The position numbers and the translations under genes were made by a program. Under the pieces are notes generated by a model, which saw only the letters and a program-made list of their open reading frames with translations, made no database searches and was not told the origin of the DNA. Of a DNA stretch of 64,000 nt, positions 42,672 to 51,138 are shown piece by piece. The stretch covers positions 3,764,256-3,828,255 of the forward strand of contig LR732703.1 in assembly GCA_902506565.1 (NCBI GenBank), written 5' to 3'. The stretch is from Burkholderiales bacterium 8X (GTDB lineage Bacteria; Pseudomonadota; Gammaproteobacteria; Burkholderiales; Burkholderiaceae_C). Position 1 is the stretch's first letter, and the number at the start of each line of letters is the position of its first letter.

Positions 42672-43404
42672 CGAAATCTTGGCTGGCGGGCGGCACGAAG
42701 GCCACCTGCGGGCTGGGAGGGCTCACGCCTTGGATCGCATCGGCACCTTCTGGGAGGTCCGGCTCGCTGCGATCCGAACTGGACTGTGCCATGTCGACCT
42801 CCGCGGCCGCTATTGAGGGTTTCTCGGGGTTCTCCACGCGCTCGCGTTTTTCGTGGCTTTCTTGGCGTTCCTGGCTTTCCCGATTTGTCTCGACATCGTG
42901 GTCTTCCCGCTGCTCGGGCTCGTCGTCGACGAGCTTCAGGAACTGCGCGCTGGCCATCCGGCGCAACATGCTGGGCGGCAACGGCGATGGGATCGAGTAG
43001 TCGTCGATGTAGGTATCGAGACCGTCCATCACGTTGAAGTGCGGATCCGCGAACAGCTTCTTGAAGGCGGCGTTCTTGACCTCCGGCGCGACGTTGCGCG
43101 CCATGAAAGGCTTGAAGTCGGAGTCGATGGTGAGCGACTCGGTGTCGGCGAGCGACGGCGCGGGCGGCAGATTCGATTCATCCGCATTGCCGGATCTCGG
43201 CGGTGGGGCTTCGGCCTTGAGACTGGCCGCGGACGAAACCGTGGTTGCCGACTCCGCGGGGTTCCGGGCCTTCGGCGAGCTCTCGGAGTTCGCGGAGTTC
43301 GCTGACTCCGCGGAACCATGGTCGCTCGGTACGTCCTGCGAGGTCTCCTGCTCCCGAACCTGCTGCTTGCGCCGCGACCAGCGCTCGAAGAAACCCTCAG
43401 CCAC
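42595..43404 (-). CDS. DUF3306 domain-containing protein
   Basis: 269 residues, function unknown. The start AEGFFERWSRRKQQVRE after a GTG is the DUF3306 hallmark, and the middle block IDSDFKPFMARNVAPEVKN and LKKLF-type ADPHFNVMDGLDTYIDDY is the conserved part. The flanking parts are low-complexity: Ser/Ala/Asn-rich at ~30-70, and an Arg/Glu/Gln-rich run near ~195-225. It overlaps DUF3305 upstream by eight bases. The pair always accompanies this type of formate dehydrogenase cluster, so a role in its maturation or regulation is inferred. Confidence 0.85.
   Translation of the reverse strand: MAEGFFERWSRRKQQVREQETSQDVPSDHGSAESANSANSESSPKARNPAESATTVSSAASLKAEAPPPRSGNADESNLPPAPSLADTESLTIDSDFKPFMARNVAPEVKNAAFKKLFADPHFNVMDGLDTYIDDYSIPSPLPPSMLRRMASAQFLKLVDDEPEQREDHDVETNRESQERQESHEKRERVENPEKPSIAAAEVDMAQSSSDRSEPDLPEGADAIQGVSPPSPQVAFVPPASQDFDDNDPDLRLQPDHAARAPDPRGRAG
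43285..43302. repeat. 9-base direct repeat in DUF3306 gene
   Basis: Two perfect copies of GGAGTTCGC within the Ser/Ala/Asn-rich region of the DUF3306 gene. Confidence 0.7.
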
Positions 43405-43984
43405 CGCCCGGTCCTCCACCGCGCTTCTTCTCGGTCGAGACGCTCGCCGCATTGCCGAAACGGTCGACCAACGGCCGGAAGCTCTCGGGCCGCTTGCGCC
43501 GCTTGGGCTCCACCACGTAGTGAGCCTGGACATACGCCCGAAGCCAATCGACCACCTCGGGCTGCGCCGGCACCTGCTCGACGGATTCCTGCGCATCGAG
43601 CCACCGGCCTGCTTCGTTGTAGCTCAGGGTGACGATCAAGGGCCGCGGCATCGGCTCGGGTGCGAGGCTCGGCATCTCTTCCATCCGCCAGAACACGAAC
43701 CAGCAGGGCGCCTCGGTTGCGGCATTGAGTTGGTAGCCCTCGACCTCGTCCTTGAACAACCCGACCTGGTAGCCCGGGTGCAGCCATCGCTGCCGGTCGC
43801 CGTCGTCTTCGAGCAGACGGGCTTCGGCACCGAAGTCGGGTTGGTCGGGAATCACGGCGTCGAGGCGCCAACGCCAGGGCTGCCAGCGGCTGGAAGGCCC
43901 GACGAGTCGTTCGCGCCGCATCACCACGGCCACGTCGATCGACGGCCGGGCATCGGCTTCTTTCGGGTCGGCAGGGAGCTCCAT
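43397..43984 (-). CDS. DUF3305 domain-containing protein
   Basis: 195 residues, function unknown. Conserved block VAVVMRRERLVGPSSRWQPW at ~18-37 followed by ARLLEDDGDRQRWLHPG and VGLFKDEVEGYQLNAATEAP, the DUF3305 pattern. The C-terminal third is basic (EPKRRKRPESFRPLVDRFGN). No signal peptide or membrane segment. It is the first gene of the long minus-strand formate dehydrogenase cluster; the upstream FHA gene is separated by about 70 bases. Confidence 0.85.
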   Translation of the reverse strand: MELPADPKEADARPSIDVAVVMRRERLVGPSSRWQPWRWRLDAVIPDQPDFGAEARLLEDDGDRQRWLHPGYQVGLFKDEVEGYQLNAATEAPCWFVFWRMEEMPSLAPEPMPRPLIVTLSYNEAGRWLDAQESVEQVPAQPEVVDWLRAYVQAHYVVEPKRRKRPESFRPLVDRFGNAASVSTEKKRGGGPGGG

Positions 43985-44054
43985 GCCCCGGAAGATAGCC
44001 GATGAGCGCGCCCGTGCGGCAAAGCCCGCACGCGCTGCAGAGGTCAGCGCGGCT

Positions 44055-44474
44055 TCAGCGCCAGACCGCCGTCCATGCCGATTTGCGCGCCACGCCCATC
44101 GCCGGCCGGCCCAGCGGCCGATGGTGAAGTTCGGCCGGCAGGGTCAAGAGGCGCAGAGCCTCGGCCGCCGGCAACTCGCGCATCGAGCTGCTGTAGAGGA
44201 AGCGAATCGAGAAGTCGCCGATGGAGACCGAGTCGCCATCGCGAAGCGCCTGGTTGTGCACCCGTTCGTCGTTGACGAAGCTGCCGTTGCGGCTACCCAT
44301 GTCGCTGAGCATGTAGCAGTCGCCGGACCACTGGATCACCGCGTGATGGCGGCTCACGCGGTCGCTGTCGATGCAGACCCGGTTGGTCGGCGCGCGGCCG
44401 ATCGTGGCGATCGGGCCGTCTATGTTGAACTGCCGCACGCTCTGGTTCTTGCCTTGGATGATGAGTCTGATCAT
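44055..44474 (-). CDS. FHA domain-containing protein
   Basis: 139 residues, mostly one forkhead-associated domain: ATIGRAPTNRVCIDSDRVSRHHAVI (~23-47) with the phosphothreonine-binding Arg and Ser-Arg-His, and DMGSRNGSFVNDERVHNQAL (~58-77). It binds phospho-Thr peptides. The last ~45 residues are outside the domain. It lies alone between two formate dehydrogenase clusters on the same strand, with no kinase or type VI secretion gene nearby, so its partner is unknown. Confidence 0.9.
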   Translation of the reverse strand: MIRLIIQGKNQSVRQFNIDGPIATIGRAPTNRVCIDSDRVSRHHAVIQWSGDCYMLSDMGSRNGSFVNDERVHNQALRDGDSVSIGDFSIRFLYSSSMRELPAAEALRLLTLPAELHHRPLGRPAMGVARKSAWTAVWR

Positions 44475-44597
44475 TTATTCCTCGCTCGCTTCTTTACGCT
44501 TTAGTACTCAGTGGTCCGAAGCTTAGGGAGCGCGCGCGGGTTCGAAGCCCGGATGAAGGCGGTTTTTCCGGCCAGTTCCGGATTCGTGCCCAACACT

Positions 44598-44618
44598 GCA
44601 CGGTGCGAGGCACCGTGC
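44598..44618. terminator. Perfect 9-bp hairpin downstream of fdsA
   Basis: GCACGGTGC-GAG-GCACCGTGC, a perfect 9-base stem with a 3-base loop, 16 bases beyond the fdsA stop on the minus strand. No T run follows in the minus direction. It could be a Rho-assisted terminator or an mRNA-stabilising end. Confidence 0.45.
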
Positions 44619-44634
44619 CGACCCGGTGCAAGGC

Positions 44635-47592
44635 TCAGGATGCGCCGACCGCTGTCCCGGTGCCGGTGCCGGTGCCGTACCCGGCGGCAGCCTGCGGCGT
44701 GCCCCCCTTCTCGATCTTCACCGCGCAATACTTGAACTCCGGGATCTTGCCGAAGGGATCGAGCGCCGCATTCGTCATGAGATTGGCCGCTGCCTCGTAG
44801 TACGCGAACGGCACGAACACGGCGCCGCTCGGCGTGCCGTCGTCGCGCCGCACATGGATCGCGACCTGGCCGCGACGCGACCGGATCGTCACCACGTCGC
44901 CGGCCGCAAGGCCGTGGCGCAGCAAGTCGCCCTGGTTCATCGATGCGGTCGCCATCGGTTCGAGCGCATCCAGCACCGAGGCGCGACGGGTCATGCTGCC
45001 GGTGTGCCAGTGTTCGAGCTGGCGCCCGGTGATGAGGACGAAGGGATAGTCCAGGTCGGGCCGCTCGGCCGCGGGAATGATGTCGGCCGGCACCAGGCGC
45101 ACGCGACCGGTCGCGGTCGGGAAGTCGTCGATGAAGACCGTGGGCTGGCCCGGGTCGTCGGCGCTCAGGCACGGATAGGTCACGCTCGATTCCTGTACCA
45201 GCCGATCCCAGGTGATGCCTTCGATGGCGGCATGCATGGCCTGCCGCATTTCCTCGTAGACCGCGGCGACGCCGCATTCCTCGCCTTCGTAGTGCCAGCG
45301 GTCGTCGGCGGATGCGCGAAGCGGGCTCGAGGCCGGACCGATGCGCTGTCCGAGCTGCTGGATGATCCACAGGTCGGGCCGCGCGTCACCCGGCGGATCG
45401 AGCGCCCGCCGGCCGAGCTGCACCATGCGGTCGGTGTTGCTCACGGTGCCGGTCTTCTCGGGCCAGGCGCTCGCCGGCAGCACCACGTCCGCCAGCCAGG
45501 CGGTCTCGGTCATGAAGATGTCCTGCACCACCAGATGCTCCAGGCTGGCGAGCGCATGCCGGGCATGGTTCAAGTCGGGGTCGCTCATCGCCGGGTTCTC
45601 GCCCATGATGTACATGCCGCGGATCTTGTGCGGATCGTCATCGGGCGCCAGTGCCTTGTGCATGATCTCGACCACCGTGTAGCCCGGCGTCGCATCGAGC
45701 GGCATGCCCCAGAAGTCCTCGAACCAGCCGTGCGCGGCCTGGTCGTCCACCCGCTGGTAGTTGGGGAACATCATGGGGATCAGCCCGGCATCGCTCGCGC
45801 CCTGCACGTTGTTCTGTCCACGCAGCGGATGCAGGCCCGAACCCGGCTTGCCGATCTGCCCGGTCACGCTCACCAGCGCGATCAGGCAGCGCGCGTTGTC
45901 GGTGCCGTGCACATGCTGGCTGATGCCCATGCCCCACAAGACCATCGCACCCCTGGCGGTCGCGAAAGCGCGGGCCACCTCGCGCAGGGTCTCGGCCGGA
46001 ATGCCGCAGATCGGCGCCATCGCCTCGGGGCTGTAGCCCTTCACGTTGTCGCGCAGCGCCTCGAAGTTGCTGGCGCGGTCGCGGATGAAATCCTCGTCGA
46101 CCAGGCCTTCGTCGATCACCGTGTGGATCAGCGCATTCAGCATCGCGACATCGGTGTCCGCCTTGAACTGCAGGGTGCGCCAGGCATGCCGGCCGAGATC
46201 GGTGATGCGCGGGTCGGCCAGCACGATCTTCGCGCCGCGCTGCGCGGCGTTCTTCATCCAGGTCGCCGCGACCGGATGGTTGGCGGTCGGATTGGAGCCG
46301 ATCACGAAGATCAGCTCGGCATGCTCGACATCGTTGACCTGGTTGCTGACCGCGCCGGAGCCGACGCCTTCGAGCAGCGCCGCCACGCTGGACGCGTGGC
46401 AGAGCCGCGTGCAATGGTCGACGTTGTTGCTGCCGAAGCCGGTTCGCACCAGCTTCTGGAACAGGTAGGCCTCCTCGTTGCTGCCCTTGGCCGACCCGAA
46501 GCCCGCAAGGGACTTGGCGCCATGCGCATCGCGCAGCGAAACCAGCTTGCCGGCCGCGAAGGCCAGCGCCTCGTCCCAGCTGGCCTCTCGAAAGGCCTCG
46601 CTCCAGTCGCCGGGCCGCGGCGCATCGCCGAAGTTCTTCGGCACGCCGGGCTTGCGGATGAGTGGCCGGGTCAGGCGCTGCGCGTGGTGCGCGTAGTCGA
46701 AGCCGAAGCGGCCCTTGACGCAGAGACGGCCATGGTTGGCCGGGCCGTCCCGGCCGTCGACGCTCACGATCTTTTCATCGCGCACGTTGTAGGTCACGAG
46801 GCAGCCGACGCCGCAGAACGGACAGACCGAATCGACCTGCCGGTCGATCGCCTGCGAGCCGACCCGGGTCTTGGGCATGAGCGCGCCGGTCGGGCAGGCC
46901 TGCACGCATTCGCCGCAGGCCACGCAGGTGCTGTCGCCCATCGGGTCGTCCAGGTCGAACACGATCTTCGAGCCCTCGCCGCGAAGCGCATAGCCGATGA
47001 CATCGTTGACCTGCACCTCGCGGCAGGCCCGCACGCATCGCTTGCACTGGATGCAGGCGTCGAGGTTGACCGCCATCGCCGGATGCGTGAGGTCGGGGGC
47101 CGGCTGCTCCCGTTGCAGCGCGCGCAGTGCCGGCCGGACCTCGACGCCGAGCCGATCGGCCCAGGTGCTCAGTTCGCCATGCTGGCCGATTGCAACGGAC
47201 GATGCAGCCGCAGGCGATGCGGCGACCTTCGCCTCCGCAGGACCATCGTTCCATTTGTAGCCTTGCTCAGGCATGTCGGAGAGCAGCATCTCCACCACCA
47301 TCGCCTGGCTCTTCGACGCGCGCGGACTGGTCGCCTCGACTTCCATGCCCGGCGTGACCACGCGGCAGCAGCTCGCGGCCAGTGTGCGTTCGCCCTTCAC
47401 CTCGACCACGCACGAGCGGCAATTGCCATCCGGCCGCATGCCGTCCATGTAGCAAAGCCGCGGCACCTGCACGCCATGGCGCTCGGCGGCTTTCAGGATC
47501 GTCTCGCCCTCGAAAGCCTGTGCCGGCTTGCCATCCAGCATGAAATCGATGGTCTGCGGCAGCAGTTCTGCCACCCGCGTCGGCGCGTTCAT
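44635..47592 (-). CDS. fdsA: NAD-dependent formate dehydrogenase alpha subunit
   Basis: 985-residue soluble catalytic subunit (FdsA type), oxidising formate to CO2 with reduction of NAD through FdsG/FdsB. N-terminal [2Fe-2S] domain with Cys47, 58, 61 and 75, then a His/Cys-linked region, two ferredoxin [4Fe-4S] motifs at CIQCKRCVRAC (~180-190) and CVACGECVQACP (~223-234), the Mo-domain cluster CPFCGVGC plus Cys291, and active-site Cys398 in CTRLCHASS. No Tat signal, so cytoplasmic. The C-terminus ends in a Gly-Thr repeat encoded by 6-base repeats. Start overlaps the FdsG-FdsB gene stop. Confidence 0.96.
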   Translation of the reverse strand: MNAPTRVAELLPQTIDFMLDGKPAQAFEGETILKAAERHGVQVPRLCYMDGMRPDGNCRSCVVEVKGERTLAASCCRVVTPGMEVEATSPRASKSQAMVVEMLLSDMPEQGYKWNDGPAEAKVAASPAAASSVAIGQHGELSTWADRLGVEVRPALRALQREQPAPDLTHPAMAVNLDACIQCKRCVRACREVQVNDVIGYALRGEGSKIVFDLDDPMGDSTCVACGECVQACPTGALMPKTRVGSQAIDRQVDSVCPFCGVGCLVTYNVRDEKIVSVDGRDGPANHGRLCVKGRFGFDYAHHAQRLTRPLIRKPGVPKNFGDAPRPGDWSEAFREASWDEALAFAAGKLVSLRDAHGAKSLAGFGSAKGSNEEAYLFQKLVRTGFGSNNVDHCTRLCHASSVAALLEGVGSGAVSNQVNDVEHAELIFVIGSNPTANHPVAATWMKNAAQRGAKIVLADPRITDLGRHAWRTLQFKADTDVAMLNALIHTVIDEGLVDEDFIRDRASNFEALRDNVKGYSPEAMAPICGIPAETLREVARAFATARGAMVLWGMGISQHVHGTDNARCLIALVSVTGQIGKPGSGLHPLRGQNNVQGASDAGLIPMMFPNYQRVDDQAAHGWFEDFWGMPLDATPGYTVVEIMHKALAPDDDPHKIRGMYIMGENPAMSDPDLNHARHALASLEHLVVQDIFMTETAWLADVVLPASAWPEKTGTVSNTDRMVQLGRRALDPPGDARPDLWIIQQLGQRIGPASSPLRASADDRWHYEGEECGVAAVYEEMRQAMHAAIEGITWDRLVQESSVTYPCLSADDPGQPTVFIDDFPTATGRVRLVPADIIPAAERPDLDYPFVLITGRQLEHWHTGSMTRRASVLDALEPMATASMNQGDLLRHGLAAGDVVTIRSRRGQVAIHVRRDDGTPSGAVFVPFAYYEAAANLMTNAALDPFGKIPEFKYCAVKIEKGGTPQAAAGYGTGTGTGTAVGAS
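44659..44676. repeat. 6-base tandem repeat in fdsA
   Basis: Three perfect GGTGCC copies in the 3' end of fdsA, read on the minus strand as a Gly-Thr run at the protein C-terminus. Confidence 0.8.
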
Positions 47593-49508
47593 GCGATCTC
47601 CTCGGGAAAGTACTTCTGGATGCTGCGGATCGGGTTGGGAGCGGCCTGGCCGAGCCCGCAGATCGACGCATCGCCCATGACCTGGGCCAGGTCCTCGAGC
47701 GTTGCGTTGTCCCAGGTCGGCGCCTGCATCAGGGCCGCTGCCTTGGCGGTGCCGACCCGGCAGGGCGTGCACTGGCCGCAGCTTTCGTGCTCGAAGAAAC
47801 GCATCACGTTGAGCGCCGCATCGCGCGCCCGGTCATGTTGGCCGAGCACCATGATCGCGGCCGAGCCGATGAAGCAGCCGTAGGGCTGCAGCGTGTCGAA
47901 GTCGAGCGGGATGTCGTTCAGGCGGGCCGGGAGGATGCCGCCGGAAGCGCCGCCCGGGAGGTAGGCATGGAGCACGTGGCCCTCCTGCATCCCGCCGCAA
48001 TATTCGTCGATCAATTCCTGCACGGTGATGCCCGCCGGCGCCAGCTTGACGCCGGGATGCCGCACGCGGCCGCTCACGCTGAAGCTGCGCAGCCCCTTGC
48101 GGCCGCGACGCCCGAACCCGGCGAACCAGGCGGGGCCGCGCTGGACGATGTCACGCACCCAATACAGCGTCTCGAAGTTGTGCTCCAGCGTCGGCAGGCC
48201 GAACAGCCCGACCTGCGCGATGTAGGGCGGCCGCATCCTCGGCTCCCCCCGCCTTCCTTCGATGCTCTCGATCATGGCGGACTCCTCGCCGCAGATGTAG
48301 GCACCGGCGCCTCGGCGCAGCTCGATCTGCGGCAGCGGGCACGGCGGATCGGCTCGCAACTTGTCGAGCTCGGCCGCGAGCAGATGGCGAGCGGCGTGAT
48401 ATTCATCGCGCAGGTAGATGAAGCATCGATCGATGCCGACGACCTGCGCCGCGACCAGCATGCCTTCGAGGAAGCGATGCGGATCGCGCTCGAGGTAGGT
48501 GCGGTCCTTGAAGGTGCCCGGTTCGCCTTCGTCGATGTTGACCGCCATCACGCGCGGCGATGGTTGCTCGCGAACGATGCGCCACTTGCGGCCAGCTGGG
48601 AAGCCCGCGCCGCCGAGGCCGCGCAGGCCCGAGTCCTCGAGCGCCGCCAGCACGTCGTCCGCGGAGCGGGTGCCGTTCGCGAGCGCGGCTGCGAGCGCGT
48701 ACCCGCCACGAGCCCGGTAGGCTGACAAGGAGGTCGCGGCCGGATGCTCCACGGTCGACTCGGGAAGCGGCGAGACGCTGCGTTCCACGAACGCAACCGG
48801 ATCGAAGCAATGGTCGCCCTCGCCCTCGCCCTCGCCCACGCCTTCGCCTGCGAATGGGCGCTCGGCTTCGACTGCGCCGTCGCTCGGGCGATCGGGTGGC
48901 AGAGCGGCTGGCCGCGGCGGTTCCCGTTCATCCGCTCCCGACGCGTCCGCCGCCCGCACCTCGTCGACCACCGCCAGCACCTTGCCCGCCGTGGCCATTG
49001 CGACCGATCGCTGCTGAACCGCGACCGCCGGTGCCTGTTCGCACCGGCCGATACAAGGCGCCGAGACCACGCGAACATCGGTGCGCCCCGCCAGGCCGAG
49101 GCGGGCTCGAACCTCGTCGAGCAGCAGCGCCGCGCCCGCCAGCTCGCAGGCGAGCCCGTCGCAGACGCGCACCGTCAGCCCTGGCGCGGCCTCGTCGCCG
49201 CGCAGCACCTCGAAGTGGTGATAGAAGGTCGCCACTTCGTAGATCTCGGCCATGGGAACGTTGATTTCCCGCGCCAGCGCGACCAGATGGCGATCGTGCA
49301 GCGCGCCGAATGCATCGTTGAGCATGTGCAGCTGCTCGATCAGGAGGTCGCGCCGAAAACCCTCGGCCGGACGCGCACCGATCAGCGCACGCACCTCGTC
49401 GAGCGAAGCTTCGTCCGGCTGCCGGCCCTTCAGCTTGCTCTTGCGGCGGATGCGGTCGCGCAGTTGGTCGGGCGTGCCGAGCACGATGGAGTCGATGGGA
49501 GCTTGCAT
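47589..49508 (-). CDS. fdsB: Fused FdsG-FdsB subunit of NAD-dependent formate dehydrogenase
   Basis: 639 residues. The N-terminal ~165 residues are NuoE/FdsG-like ([2Fe-2S] ligands in VRVCDGLACELAG and SAPCIGRCEQAP). A Gly/Glu-rich linker follows (~220-245). The rest is NuoF/FdsB-like: GLGGAGFPAGRKW (FMN/NAD site), GAGAYICGEESAMIESIEG, and SCGQCTPCRVGT plus a later Cys for the [4Fe-4S] cluster. It carries electrons from FdsA to NAD. Start at MQAPIDS; an upstream extension is not supported. A separate fdsC or fdsD gene is not seen next to it. Confidence 0.93.
   Translation of the reverse strand: MQAPIDSIVLGTPDQLRDRIRRKSKLKGRQPDEASLDEVRALIGARPAEGFRRDLLIEQLHMLNDAFGALHDRHLVALAREINVPMAEIYEVATFYHHFEVLRGDEAAPGLTVRVCDGLACELAGAALLLDEVRARLGLAGRTDVRVVSAPCIGRCEQAPAVAVQQRSVAMATAGKVLAVVDEVRAADASGADEREPPRPAALPPDRPSDGAVEAERPFAGEGVGEGEGEGDHCFDPVAFVERSVSPLPESTVEHPAATSLSAYRARGGYALAAALANGTRSADDVLAALEDSGLRGLGGAGFPAGRKWRIVREQPSPRVMAVNIDEGEPGTFKDRTYLERDPHRFLEGMLVAAQVVGIDRCFIYLRDEYHAARHLLAAELDKLRADPPCPLPQIELRRGAGAYICGEESAMIESIEGRRGEPRMRPPYIAQVGLFGLPTLEHNFETLYWVRDIVQRGPAWFAGFGRRGRKGLRSFSVSGRVRHPGVKLAPAGITVQELIDEYCGGMQEGHVLHAYLPGGASGGILPARLNDIPLDFDTLQPYGCFIGSAAIMVLGQHDRARDAALNVMRFFEHESCGQCTPCRVGTAKAAALMQAPTWDNATLEDLAQVMGDASICGLGQAAPNPIRSIQKYFPEEIA
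48813..48848. repeat. 6-base repeat in the FdsG-FdsB linker
   Basis: Six imperfect hexamers of the form NTCGCC (GTCGCC, CTCGCC three times, CACGCC, TTCGCC) encode the Gly/Glu linker between the fused domains. Confidence 0.75.
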
Positions 49509-49633
49509 GCGTGGGTGCTGGGTGTCGAAGGCGCCGGTGGCTATTGTCGTTCGCACCGCGCGCCGATCGGCAGGCGTCCTACAAGAGCCCGCCGTCGGTT
49601 GCAGCAGATTGATCATCACACCAGGAGATCGAC

Positions 49634-49930
49634 ATGCCCCATCCTTCACCGAACGACCCGCAACGATCCAGTTCCGCGCCCGACGCCATCGGACCCCACG
49701 GGGACGAGGCGCCGCAGAAAGGCCAGGTCAGCGGCGGCAACGCCGACGGCCGCCAGGCCATCGACTTCGACGACGGCGAGATCTATTCGGGCCGCGGCAA
49801 GAACGTCCGCCAAGGCGGCACCGCGCATTCGCCCGGCGGCGACAGCGGTCGGCTCGGCCCGCCGTCCGAGCAGCTGTCCGGCTCGAACCAGCCGAGCGAC
49901 CCGGACACCGGCGCCACCAAGAAGATCTGA
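49634..49930 (+). CDS. Orphan hydrophilic protein of 98 residues
   Basis: Not recognised. It has a good ribosome site (AGGAG, 6-9 bases before ATG) and is on the opposite strand from its neighbours. The protein is Gly/Pro/Ser/Asp-rich (DEAPQKGQVSGGNADGRQAI) with no hydrophobic segment, Cys or signal, so it is expected to be disordered and soluble. It is convergent with apbC, 14 bases apart, and divergent from the FdsG-FdsB gene. Proteins of this composition are sometimes stress-related, but that is only a guess. Confidence 0.7.
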   Translation: MPHPSPNDPQRSSSAPDAIGPHGDEAPQKGQVSGGNADGRQAIDFDDGEIYSGRGKNVRQGGTAHSPGGDSGRLGPPSEQLSGSNQPSDPDTGATKKI

Positions 49931-49944
49931 CCCGGCCTTCGGGC

Positions 49945-51036
49945 TCAGGTGTTCTTGCTGACCGTGATGGTCGGGAACTTGGCCGAGAAGTCCTTGGCCT
50001 TCTCGGCGATGCCGACCGCCACCTTGCGCGCCACGGCCTTGTAGATGCCGGCGATCTCGCCGTCCGGATCGGCCACCACGGTCGGCACGCCGTTGTCGGC
50101 CTGCAAACGGATGTTGATGTCGAGCGGCAGCGCGCCCAGGTAGGGCATGTCGTACTGCTCGGCCATCTTCCTGCCGCCCTCGGCGCCGAAGATGTGTTCG
50201 ACATGACCGCAGTTCGAACAGACATGGACGGCCATGTTCTCGACGATGCCGAGGATCGGAACGCCGACCTTCTCGAACATCTTGATGCCCTTGCGCGCAT
50301 CCAGGAGCGCGATGTCCTGCGGGGTGGTGACGATCACGGCGCCGGTCATCGGCACCCGCTGCGACAAGGTGAGCTGGATGTCGCCGGTGCCGGGCGGCAT
50401 GTCGACGATCAGGTAGTCGAGATCCTTCCAGTTGGTCTGGCGGAGCAACTGCTCGAGCGCCTGGGTGGCCATCGGTCCGCGCCAGATCATGGCTTCGTCC
50501 TGGTCGACCAGGAAGCCGATCGACATGACCTGCACGCCGTGGTTCTCGAGCGGCTCCATGGTCTTGCCGTCGTCGCTCTCGGGGCGTCCGGTGATGCCCA
50601 GCATCATTGGCTGGCTGGGGCCGTAGATGTCGGCGTCGAGCAGGCCGACCGAGGCGCCCTCGGCCGCCAGCGCCAGGGCCAGATTGGCCGCGGTGGTGCT
50701 CTTGCCGACACCGCCCTTGCCCGAGGCCACCGCGATGATGTTCTTGACGCTGGGCATCAGCTGCACGCCGCGCTGGACCGCGTGGCTCACGACCTTGGTG
50801 TTGATGTTGACCGACACGTTCTCGACGCCCGGAACGCTCTTCGCCGCGGCGACCAGGGCCTTGCGAAGGGCCGGCACCTGGCTCTTGGCGGGGTAGCCGA
50901 GCTCGATGTCGAACGAGAGGTCGCCCTCGTGCAGCTGCAGGTTTCGAAGCGACTTGGACCCGACGAAATCCTTGCCGGTATTGGGATCGACGACCGCCTG
51001 GAGCGCGTCGAGGATCGCCTGTTGCTGAATGGACAT
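49945..51036 (-). CDS. apbC: Iron-sulfur cluster carrier protein (Mrp/NBP35)
   Basis: 363-residue P-loop ATPase that carries and delivers [4Fe-4S] clusters. N-terminal DUF59/MIP18-like domain (~1-90) and ATPase with deviant Walker A VASGKGGVGKSTTAANLA (~102-119), IVDMPPGTGD (Walker B region), and the C-terminal CSNCGH, the CxxC that binds the cluster. Start at MSIQQQAIL. It could supply clusters to the formate dehydrogenases nearby, but it is a general housekeeping protein. Confidence 0.96.
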   Translation of the reverse strand: MSIQQQAILDALQAVVDPNTGKDFVGSKSLRNLQLHEGDLSFDIELGYPAKSQVPALRKALVAAAKSVPGVENVSVNINTKVVSHAVQRGVQLMPSVKNIIAVASGKGGVGKSTTAANLALALAAEGASVGLLDADIYGPSQPMMLGITGRPESDDGKTMEPLENHGVQVMSIGFLVDQDEAMIWRGPMATQALEQLLRQTNWKDLDYLIVDMPPGTGDIQLTLSQRVPMTGAVIVTTPQDIALLDARKGIKMFEKVGVPILGIVENMAVHVCSNCGHVEHIFGAEGGRKMAEQYDMPYLGALPLDINIRLQADNGVPTVVADPDGEIAGIYKAVARKVAVGIAEKAKDFSAKFPTITVSKNT

Positions 51037-51138
51037 GGGTGAAGACTCCTGATGGTCGGCTAGTCTAGTTCGGAGGCAAAGCCTTGGGTCCGTGGCCGCC
51101 CTCTGGCGGATCTGCGCCAGGCACGGTAGCGTCGGTTC

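Noticed and set aside
44626..47883. Plus-strand open frame opposite fdsA
   Set aside because: Same reasoning: antisense shadow of a gene whose cofactor motifs are intact.
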